From assembly GCF_004803895.1 (NCBI RefSeq), contig NZ_CP021978.1, forward strand, positions 496,001-560,000: a stretch of DNA of 64,000 bases, given 5' to 3'. The stretch is from Streptomyces hawaiiensis (GTDB lineage: Bacteria; Actinomycetota; Actinomycetes; Streptomycetales; Streptomycetaceae). Of the stretch, positions 7,686 to 14,910 are shown piece by piece (the first letter of the stretch is position 1; each line of letters begins with the position of its first letter). A program made the position numbers and the translations under genes. Under the pieces are notes generated by a model that saw nothing but the letters and a program-made list of their open reading frames with translations, ran no database searches and was not told where the DNA came from.

Positions 7686-9095
7686 ATGACCGACTCGCAC
7701 CTCACCCGCCGCACCCTGCTGCGGTACGGCGCCTATGGCGCGGGGGCCGCCGCCCTGGCCGGCACCGCCGCGAGCTGGGACCGGCTCACCGGAGCCGACA
7801 TCCCCGGCCGGGACGACGGCTCCCTCGTCGTCGCCACGCTGGGCCCCGCCTACGGGCCGGAGGCCATCCGCACGCTCCGCGAGGGCTTCGCCGAGCTGCA
7901 CCCCGACATCAAGCTCCGGATCAACGCGGTCCAGGCCGTCGACTGGTCGGACTTCTTCGCGAAGATCCTCACGCAGGTCGCCGCGGGCACCGCCCCCGAC
8001 CTCGTCTACGTCGCCACCGAGGGCGTGCAGCTGTTCGCGCAGCGCCTCGGGGTGGCCCTGGACCAGTGGGTCAAGCGGGACGCGGCCGAGCTGAAGGAGT
8101 ACTTCGCCGACGTCCACCCCTCGCTGGTGGAGTCGATGATGTACGAGGGCAGCCTCTACCAGCTGCCGGTCGAGTTCAACGCGGCCGACATGTACTTCAA
8201 CCAGCAGGTGCTCAGGCGGGCGGGCGCCCAGTTCCCGTCGGCCGACTGGACCCGCGACGACTTCACGGCGCTGCTGCGGGACATGAAGCAGTCGAGCGGC
8301 TCCCGCTTCACGCCGTACTTCTGGACCAACCGGCTCTGGGGCGGTGTGGTGCCCTGGCTGTTCGCCAACGACACCAACCTGCTCGCCGAGTCCAAGGCGC
8401 CCGGCGGCGACTGGCTGTGGGACGGCTTCTACCCGGCCGCGCAGCGCAAGGGCCGCGGCGGAGGCTTCCGCTGGACGACACCGCAGGCCACCCACGACCG
8501 GGTGGAGGAGGTCTACGACTATCTCGCCTCCCTCATCCAGGACGGCCTGTGCACCCGCCCCGAGGGCGGCAACGGCCAGAACCTCATCGGGGTGTTCTCC
8601 ACCGGCCGGGTCGGTGTCACCCCGGCGGGCGGCTTCTGGGCGGGCGGTCTGCACCTGGCGGGCATGGAGCGGGACGGGTTCGACGTGCAGTACTTCCCGC
8701 GCTGGCGCACCCAGCGCATGCAGTACGGGGCGGCGGGCTACGCGCTGCTGCGCACCTCGAAGATGCAGGACGAGGCGTGGGAGTTCATCAAGTACGCCGC
8801 CCGCAAGGACACCCTGGAGCGGCTGTTCGCCACCAACCAGACGACCCCGGCGCGCCGCTCGCTGCTGACCGCCGACCGCTACGAGAAGACCGGCCCCGCC
8901 CGCTGGCCGGTGTTCTACGACACCCTCGACCGGTTCCCCGACACGGGGCCGATCCCGGCGCCGCCGCAGGTCGCCGAGGTCGAGCAGGTGCTGCTGAAGC
9001 ACACCGGCACGGCCCTGGCGTCCTCGCGCTCGGTGCGTCCCGCGCTGCGCCGGATGCAGGGCGATCTGGAGAAGGCCATGGAGCGTGACGTATGA
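7686..9095 (+). CDS. sugar ABC transporter solute-binding protein (Tat-exported)
   Basis: This 469-residue family-1 solute-binding protein is the first gene of a four-gene sugar operon. The N-terminus TRRTLLRYGAYG plus a hydrophobic Ala/Gly stretch is a twin-arginine signal. There is no lipobox Cys, so it is probably released or held by its uncleaved signal rather than lipid-anchored. The mature part has the typical order of SBP_bac_1 proteins, with FAELHPDIKLRI and DLVYVATEG. Because a GH32 enzyme is encoded in the same operon, the ligand is probably a fructo-oligosaccharide or sucrose. Spacing to the next gene is a 4 nt overlap. Confidence 0.88.
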   Translation: MTDSHLTRRTLLRYGAYGAGAAALAGTAASWDRLTGADIPGRDDGSLVVATLGPAYGPEAIRTLREGFAELHPDIKLRINAVQAVDWSDFFAKILTQVAAGTAPDLVYVATEGVQLFAQRLGVALDQWVKRDAAELKEYFADVHPSLVESMMYEGSLYQLPVEFNAADMYFNQQVLRRAGAQFPSADWTRDDFTALLRDMKQSSGSRFTPYFWTNRLWGGVVPWLFANDTNLLAESKAPGGDWLWDGFYPAAQRKGRGGGFRWTTPQATHDRVEEVYDYLASLIQDGLCTRPEGGNGQNLIGVFSTGRVGVTPAGGFWAGGLHLAGMERDGFDVQYFPRWRTQRMQYGAAGYALLRTSKMQDEAWEFIKYAARKDTLERLFATNQTTPARRSLLTADRYEKTGPARWPVFYDTLDRFPDTGPIPAPPQVAEVEQVLLKHTGTALASSRSVRPALRRMQGDLEKAMERDV

Positions 9096-10048
9096 CGAAC
9101 ACCCAGATCCCGCCCGCGCGTGCCGAACGCCCCGCGGCACCGCCGGCTCCGGCACCGAAGGGCCCCTCGGCCCGTGACCGCGGCACCCGGCTGCTGGCCA
9201 CGTTGTTCCTGGCCCCGACGATCGTCGGCATCGTCGTCTTCACGGTCGTGCCCATCGTCGGCTCGGTGATCCTCAGCCTCTTCCACTGGAACGTCATCGA
9301 GTCGCCGAGCTACGCCGGGCTCTCCAACTACGGAGAGGTGTTCGGCGACGAGACCGTGCTGGTCTCGTTCCGCAACACGCTGGTGTTCATGATTCTCGCG
9401 GTGGCGCTGCAACTGCTCGTGGCGCTGGCCCTCGCGCTGACGTTGAACGGACGGATGCCGGGGTGGCTGCGGTCGGTGTTCCGCTCGGCGTTCTTCTTCC
9501 CCCTCGTCCTGTCCGCCGCGTCCATCTCGGTGGTGATGAAGTACCTGTTCAACCAGGACTTCGGGGTGATCAACTGGCTGCTCGGCTTCGTCGGGATCGC
9601 GCCGGTGCCGTGGCTGACGTCGGAGAACGCGGCCATGGCGACGGTGATCCTGGTCTATGTGTGGCAGCAGTTCGGGTTCTCGTTCCTGCTGTTCGTCGGC
9701 GGTCTGAACAACATCCCGAAGGAGATCCACGAGGCCGCCGCGCTGGACGGTGCGACGGGGCTGCGCAAGCACCTGACCGTCACCCTGCCGCTGCTGTCGC
9801 CGACGCTGCTGGTCGCCTCGGTGGTCGGCATCATCAACGCCCTCCAGGTCTTCGAGCAGCCGTACGTCCTCACCAACGGCGGCCCCGGCGACTCCACCCG
9901 CACGGTCGTGATGGTCATCTACGAGACGGCGTTCGAGCAGTTGCGCTTCGGTGAGGCGTCCGCGGTGGGTGTGCTGCTGTTCGTGCTGATCATGGCGGTC
10001 ACAGCCCTCCAGTTCCGGCTCAGCCGGCGTTTCGTCCACTACCAGTGA
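9092..10048 (+). CDS. sugar ABC transporter permease, MalF type
   Basis: The 318-residue permease has six predicted membrane spans and the cytoplasmic EAA loop (EIHEAAALDGATGLRKHLTV, about residues 210-230) that docks the ATPase. A Pro/Ala-rich cytoplasmic tail precedes the first span. The ATG overlaps the stop of the binding-protein gene (ATGA), so the two are translationally coupled. With the next gene it should form the heterodimeric channel of a fructo-oligosaccharide importer. No ATPase is encoded in the operon; streptomycetes commonly use the shared MsiK ATPase. Confidence 0.92.
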   Translation: MTNTQIPPARAERPAAPPAPAPKGPSARDRGTRLLATLFLAPTIVGIVVFTVVPIVGSVILSLFHWNVIESPSYAGLSNYGEVFGDETVLVSFRNTLVFMILAVALQLLVALALALTLNGRMPGWLRSVFRSAFFFPLVLSAASISVVMKYLFNQDFGVINWLLGFVGIAPVPWLTSENAAMATVILVYVWQQFGFSFLLFVGGLNNIPKEIHEAAALDGATGLRKHLTVTLPLLSPTLLVASVVGIINALQVFEQPYVLTNGGPGDSTRTVVMVIYETAFEQLRFGEASAVGVLLFVLIMAVTALQFRLSRRFVHYQ

Positions 10049-10065
10049 GCCGGGTGAGTCCTCCC

Positions 10066-10920
10066 ATGAGCCAAGCAACCCTGACCTCCGGCCGTGTGCG
10101 GCACGGCCTCGCACCCTGGGCGCGGATCGCCGGGCTGACCGTGTGCGCCCTTCTCACACTCGGCCCGGTGGTGTGGACGGTCTCCACCTCGCTGCGCACC
10201 CCCGCCGAGGCGTTCAACCTGCCTCCGCAGCTCATCCCGGCGAACCCCTCCACCGAGGCCTACCGCGGGGTCTTCGACCAGATCGACGTCTGGCTGCTCG
10301 CGTTGAACTCCACCCTGGTCACGGGCCTGATCGCGGTCGGCCAGATGATCACGGCGGGCCTGGCCGGATACGCCTTCGCCCGACTGGAGTTCCGCTTCAA
10401 GAAGCCGCTGTTCGGCCTGGTCCTGGCGACGATGATGGTGCCGCTGCAGGTCACCATCGTGCCGGTGTTCCTGGTGCTGAAGTCGATGAGCCTGACCGAC
10501 ACCCTGCTCGGGCTGATCATCCCCGCGTTCCCCACCGCGTTCGGCACGTTCCTGATGCGCCAGTACTTCCTCGGCATGCCCAAGGACCTCGGCGAGGCGG
10601 CCATGCTGGACGGGGCCGGGCCCTGGCGGACCTTCCGGTCCGTGTACGCCCCGCTGGCCGCGCCCGGCCTCGCGATCGTCGGAGTCCTGGCCTTCAACTA
10701 CCACTGGAACGAGTTCTTCCGGCCGCTGATCCTCGAGACGTCGGGCCAGAACTACACGTTGCCGCTGGGTCTGGTCTCCCTCCAGGGCAACCTCGGCACC
10801 GGTTCCATCTCCGTGGTCCTCGCCGGTGTCGTCCTCTCCATGATTCCCGCCGTCGCCGTGTTCGTCGTCGGCCAGCGCCCTCTGCGTGAGGGCATCACGT
10901 CCGCAGGAGTCAACCGTTGA
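10066..10920 (+). CDS. sugar ABC transporter permease, MalG type
   Basis: The second permease of the importer is 284 residues from the ATG at 10066. A GTG at 10045 is also in frame and overlaps the previous stop. It has six membrane spans and an EAA loop (DLGEAAMLDGAGPWRTFRSV, about residues 180-200), followed by the NYHWNEFFRPL segment typical of MalG homologues. It pairs with the upstream MalF-type subunit, and its stop overlaps the TTG start of the GH32 gene. Confidence 0.9.
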   Translation: MSQATLTSGRVRHGLAPWARIAGLTVCALLTLGPVVWTVSTSLRTPAEAFNLPPQLIPANPSTEAYRGVFDQIDVWLLALNSTLVTGLIAVGQMITAGLAGYAFARLEFRFKKPLFGLVLATMMVPLQVTIVPVFLVLKSMSLTDTLLGLIIPAFPTAFGTFLMRQYFLGMPKDLGEAAMLDGAGPWRTFRSVYAPLAAPGLAIVGVLAFNYHWNEFFRPLILETSGQNYTLPLGLVSLQGNLGTGSISVVLAGVVLSMIPAVAVFVVGQRPLREGITSAGVNR

Positions 10921-12293
10921 GCCTCGCCGCTCCCCCGCAGGACCCGCACGCCCCGCGCTTCAGGGTCCGCCCGCCCGCCAACTGGATGAACGACCCCAAC
11001 GGTCCCTTCCTCTGGCGGGGCCGCCATCACCTCTTCTACCAGCACAACCCCAACGCCCCGGTGCACTCCAACGTCCACTGGGGCCACGCCTCCAGCGCCG
11101 ACCTCGTCCGGTGGGAGCACCATCCGATCGCGCTCACCCCGACCCCGGGCGGCCCGGACGAGGCGGGCTGCTGGTCGGGGTGCGTGGTCGACGACGGGGG
11201 CGTGCCGACGGCCGTCTACACCGGGGTCGACCGCGACCACACCGGCCTCGGCTCGATCTGCCTGGCGCGGGCGGTGGACCCGGACGACCCGGAGCTGACC
11301 GAGTGGACCCCGTGGCGCACGCCGGTGGTCACGGGCCCGCCCGAGGGCCTGGACGTGGTGATGTTCCGCGACCCGTTCGTCTTCCGGCACGACGGGCGCC
11401 GCTGGGCGCTGGTCGGCGCGGGCCACGCCGACGGCACCCCGTCGGTCCTCCTCTACGACTGCGACGACCTGGCCGACTGGCGGTTCGCGGGTGTGCTCCT
11501 GGACGGCCATGACCCGGCCGCCCGAGCCGCGTTCGGTGGCCGGGCGACCGGCTGGGAGTGCCCGCAGCTGTACGCCGCGCAGGGCGGCGAGTGGGTGCTG
11601 GTGGTGTCGCTGTGGGACGGGCACCCGTGGACCACGGGCTACCTCACCGGCCGTCTGGACGCGGACCTGCGTTTCACCGTCCGCACGGGCGGTCTGCTGG
11701 ACCACGGCCGCGATTTCTATGCCCCCGCCGTGCTCCAGGAGCCGGACCGCGCCCTGATGTGGGGCTGGTCGTGGGAGGCCCGTGAGCAGGGCGAAGCCGG
11801 CTGGGCCGGTGTCCTCACCGCTCCCCGTGTCGTCGACGTCCATCCGGACGGGGCGCTGCGCGTGTCCCCGGCGCCCGAGCTGCACCGGCTGCGGGCCGCC
11901 GAGCCGTTCGTGACCGCCCCGGGCCGGGTCACGCTGCCGGCGGCCTACGACCTGACGGTCAGCGCCCGCGCCCACACCACGGTGAGCCTGCTGAGGTCGG
12001 CTTCCGGCGCCGAGCTGACGGTCCGTCTGGATCCGGGCGAAGGCACCGTGACCCTGGACCGGGGCGGCTGGCCCCGCAAGGAAGCGGCGGAGCCCGTCGT
12101 CGTCCCTGTGCCGCCGCAGGAGGAGCTCACGCTGCGGATCCTCGTCGATGGCTCGCTGTACGAACTGTTCGTCAACGACCGGGCCACGGTCACCGAGCGC
12201 GTCTACCAACGCAAGGACGACACGCGGGAGTTGAGCGTGACGTCCGGCGCGTCCGTCACCGGATGGGCGCTGGTCCCACCGACGCGCGGCTGA
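10917..12293 (+). CDS. glycoside hydrolase family 32 (beta-fructofuranosidase), cytoplasmic
   Basis: The 458-residue enzyme shows the three GH32 catalytic motifs: WMNDPNG (nucleophile Asp26), RDPF (stabilising Asp152) and WECPQLY (acid/base Glu214). A C-terminal beta-sandwich follows from about residue 310. There is no signal peptide, so it should hydrolyse imported sucrose or short fructans inside the cell. It starts with TTG, overlapping the permease stop, and has AGGAG eight bases upstream. The 3' end overlaps the convergent LacI gene by 38 bp. Confidence 0.93.
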   Translation: MSLAAPPQDPHAPRFRVRPPANWMNDPNGPFLWRGRHHLFYQHNPNAPVHSNVHWGHASSADLVRWEHHPIALTPTPGGPDEAGCWSGCVVDDGGVPTAVYTGVDRDHTGLGSICLARAVDPDDPELTEWTPWRTPVVTGPPEGLDVVMFRDPFVFRHDGRRWALVGAGHADGTPSVLLYDCDDLADWRFAGVLLDGHDPAARAAFGGRATGWECPQLYAAQGGEWVLVVSLWDGHPWTTGYLTGRLDADLRFTVRTGGLLDHGRDFYAPAVLQEPDRALMWGWSWEAREQGEAGWAGVLTAPRVVDVHPDGALRVSPAPELHRLRAAEPFVTAPGRVTLPAAYDLTVSARAHTTVSLLRSASGAELTVRLDPGEGTVTLDRGGWPRKEAAEPVVVPVPPQEELTLRILVDGSLYELFVNDRATVTERVYQRKDDTRELSVTSGASVTGWALVPPTRG

Positions 12294-13296
12294 TCACCGG
12301 GCAGGCCAGGCGCCGCACCGTGGCGGGCGGTGTCCGGCCGGTGGCGATGGAGTCGAGGAGGAGCCGCGCGGCGGCCTCGCCCATTGCCCGGTGGGGCAGG
12401 GCGACGGTGGTGAGGGGCGGCGCGAGGTGGGCGGCCATGTGCTCCTGATCGTCGTAGCCCACCACCGACAGGTCGCCGGGTACGGCGATGCCGAGCCGGG
12501 TCGCGGCGTGCAGGATGCCCGCCGCGACCCGGTCGTTGTAGGCGAAGAGCCCGGTGGGCCGGACCTCGGGCGGCGTGCCCTCGAGCAGGCGCGTGGCGCC
12601 CTCGTAGCCGCCGGAGATCTCCCCTCCGGTCCGTACGACCCAGTCCCTCGGCACGGTGATGCCCTCGGCGCGCAGCGCGTCACGGAAGCCGCGCAGCCGC
12701 TCCACCGAGGCGATGTCGTCCTGCCCCCCGACGAGCGCGACCCGCCGGTGCCCCTGCTCCAGCAGCAGCCGGGCCGCCGTACGGCCGCCGGCGCGCTCGG
12801 CGGGGATGACGGCGGGCAGCGAGTCGTCCGCCGGCAGGCAGTTGGCCAGGACGGAGTGGGTGCGGTGCAGTCCCTCGGGAACGCGGACGCTGCGCAGGGA
12901 CATGGCCGCGTAGATGATGCCGTCGACGCGCCGGTCCAGGAGCTCTGCGACCGCCGCGTCCTCCTTGGCCGGGTCGCCCCCGGAGTCGACGGTGAGGATC
13001 AGGTGCTCGCCCGCCCAGGCGGTGTCCATGGCGCCGCGCAGCAGCCGTCCCGCGAAGGGCGAGGAGGCGATCTCGTCGGTGACCAGGCCGATCACGGCCG
13101 TACGGCGGCTGCGCAGGCCGCGGGCGACGGGGTCGGGCCGGTAGCCGAGCTGGGCGGCGGCCTGCCGGATGCGTTCCTGCGTGGCGGGCGAGAGGTTGCC
13201 GTCGGCACGGCCGTTGAACACGAAGGACACCGCGGTGTGCGACACGCCGGCGAGCCGGGCGACGTCCCGCGAGGTGGGGCGTCCCGATCCCGTCAC
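12256..13296 (-). CDS. LacI-family transcriptional repressor
   Basis: The 346-residue protein has the LacI layout: an N-terminal HTH and hinge (TSRDVARLAGVSHTAVSFVF, then RPDPVARGLRSR) and a periplasmic-binding-like sensor domain (VIGLVTDEI...FAYNDRVAAG...VVGYDD). I chose the GTG at 13296 because GAGGAA precedes it by 6 nt. A longer frame to 13368 overlaps a likely -10 box (TAGGGT, 13367-13372, minus strand), so its first codons are probably untranslated. It most likely represses the neighbouring sugar operon, with the TAAC/GTTA palindromes as operators. Confidence 0.9.
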   Translation of the reverse strand: MTGSGRPTSRDVARLAGVSHTAVSFVFNGRADGNLSPATQERIRQAAAQLGYRPDPVARGLRSRRTAVIGLVTDEIASSPFAGRLLRGAMDTAWAGEHLILTVDSGGDPAKEDAAVAELLDRRVDGIIYAAMSLRSVRVPEGLHRTHSVLANCLPADDSLPAVIPAERAGGRTAARLLLEQGHRRVALVGGQDDIASVERLRGFRDALRAEGITVPRDWVVRTGGEISGGYEGATRLLEGTPPEVRPTGLFAYNDRVAAGILHAATRLGIAVPGDLSVVGYDDQEHMAAHLAPPLTTVALPHRAMGEAAARLLLDSIATGRTPPATVRRLACPVISRASVGPAPIR

Positions 13297-13417
13297 CGGC
13301 CGTTCCTCGGGGCTGCCCATGCCGTCCGCCGTCCTCATTCCCCACCCGTCCGGTTGATCATTGCTCACCCTATCCGTGACGCTGGAGGGACGACACAGTC
13401 AACGGGAAGGTCCGACG

Positions 13418-14248
13418 GTGATCAGCATCCCGACGCACACACTCAACGACGGTACGACGCTCCCCGCCCTGGGCCTGGGCACCTGGCCGCTCGGCGACGA
13501 CGAGGCGCAGCAGGCGGTGCTCTCGGCCCTGGAGGCGGGCTACCGCCTGATCGACACGGCGACGAACTACCGCAACGAGACGGGGGTCGGCCGCGGTGTG
13601 GCCTCCGGCGTGGTGCAGCGCGAGGAGATCGTCGTGACGACGAAGCTCCCGGGCCGGCACCACGGCTACGAGGAGACCCTCGCCTCCTTCGAGGAGTCCC
13701 GGGCCCGCCTCGGTCTGGAGTACGTCGACCTGTACCTGATCCACTGGCCGCTGCCGCGAGTGGACCGGTACGTCGACGCGTGGAAGGCCATGATCAAGCT
13801 GCGGGAGGAGGGGCTCGTCCGGTCGATCGGCGTCTCGAACTTCACGGCCGGGCACATCGAGCGGCTGGAGAAGGAGACCGGGGTGCTGCCCTCGGTCAAC
13901 CAGATCGAGCTGCACCCTCTGCTGCCGCAGGACGACCTGCGCGCCTTCCACGCGGGCAAGAACATCGTCACCGAGAGCTGGAGCCCGCTGGGCCGGGGCA
14001 CGCCCCTGCTTCAGGACCCCGCCGTGGCGCGGATCGCCGAGGCGCACGGGGTGAGCGCCGGGCAGGTGGTGCTGCGCTGGCACACGCAGCTGGGCGCGGT
14101 GCCCATCCCGAAGTCGTCGAACCCCGAGCGGCAGCGCGCCAATCTCGACGTCTTCGGCTTCGAGCTGAGCGAGGACGAGATGCGGGCCGTCGCGGACCGT
14201 GCGCAGCGGCGGGTCGGCGGGGACCCCGAGGTGCACGAGGAGTTCTGA
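13418..14248 (+). CDS. aldo/keto reductase
   Basis: The 276-residue NADPH-dependent oxidoreductase of the AKR5-like type has the catalytic tetrad of the family: Asp and Tyr in DTATNYRNE, Lys in VTTKLPG, and His in LYLIHWPLP. The cofactor-binding end reads VPIPKSSNPER. It reduces aldehydes or ketones. The physiological substrate is unknown, though neighbours of this type often act on methylglyoxal or 2,5-diketogluconate. The GTG at 13418 is preceded by GGGAAGG at good spacing; an in-frame TTG further up lacks such a site. The gene diverges from the LacI gene. Confidence 0.9.
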   Translation: MISIPTHTLNDGTTLPALGLGTWPLGDDEAQQAVLSALEAGYRLIDTATNYRNETGVGRGVASGVVQREEIVVTTKLPGRHHGYEETLASFEESRARLGLEYVDLYLIHWPLPRVDRYVDAWKAMIKLREEGLVRSIGVSNFTAGHIERLEKETGVLPSVNQIELHPLLPQDDLRAFHAGKNIVTESWSPLGRGTPLLQDPAVARIAEAHGVSAGQVVLRWHTQLGAVPIPKSSNPERQRANLDVFGFELSEDEMRAVADRAQRRVGGDPEVHEEF

Positions 14249-14286
14249 CGGGTACCCGGGGCCCGCGAGGCAGGAAGGAGCCGCAG

Positions 14287-14901
14287 GTGGCTGAGCGGGA
14301 CCGGCTGCGGGATTACCGCGGCAAGCGCGACTTCGACCGGACCGGCGAGCCCCGGGGACGCGGTGCGTGCGCCGGGGACCAGCCCCGGTTCGTGGTGCAG
14401 ATCCATGACGCGAGCACGATGCACTTCGACTTCCGGTTGCAGGTGGACGACGTGCTGAAGTCGTGGTCGATCCCCAAGGGCCCCTCGGCGGATCCGAAGG
14501 ACAAGCGGCTGGCCGTGCCCACGGAGGACCATCCGCTGGAGTACGAGGAGTTCGAGGGTGTGATCCCCCGCGGCGAGTACGGCGGCGGCACGGTGATCGT
14601 CTGGGACCACGGCACGTACGAGCCGCTGAGCCACGACCGCAAGGGCCGGCCCGTCGATTTCGCCAAGTCGCTGGAGCGCGGGCACGCCACGTTCCGGCTG
14701 AGCGGTTCCAAGCTGCACGGCGAGTACGCCCTGACCCGGTTCCGCGGCGACGGCAGCGGCGACGGCGAGGAGGCCTGGCTGCTCGTGCGACGGGCCGGGG
14801 GCACGGCCCGGACGCACGGGGCTCCCGATCCCCGCCGGGCGCGTTCGGCCAAGTCCGGTCGCACGCTCGCCCAGGTCGCGTCGGACGCGGCAGGGGAGTG
14901 A
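14287..14901 (+). CDS. LigD-type 3'-phosphoesterase (DNA end-processing) protein
   Basis: The 204-residue protein is a stand-alone copy of the 3'-phosphoesterase domain found at the N-terminus of bacterial LigD. The motifs FVVQIHDASTMHFDFRLQ (metal-binding His-x-x-x-x-His-Asp, residues about 35-55), DHPLEYEEFEG and GEYGGGTVIVWD are those of the family, as is GEYALTRF near the end. It would trim 3'-phosphates and ribonucleotides at DNA ends during Ku-dependent end joining. The GTG start has AAGGAG upstream. A separate ATP-dependent ligase lies 6 kb away, consistent with a split LigD. Ku is not in this window. Confidence 0.88.
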   Translation: MAERDRLRDYRGKRDFDRTGEPRGRGACAGDQPRFVVQIHDASTMHFDFRLQVDDVLKSWSIPKGPSADPKDKRLAVPTEDHPLEYEEFEGVIPRGEYGGGTVIVWDHGTYEPLSHDRKGRPVDFAKSLERGHATFRLSGSKLHGEYALTRFRGDGSGDGEEAWLLVRRAGGTARTHGAPDPRRARSAKSGRTLAQVASDAAGE

Positions 14902-14910
14902 GCCGGCCGG

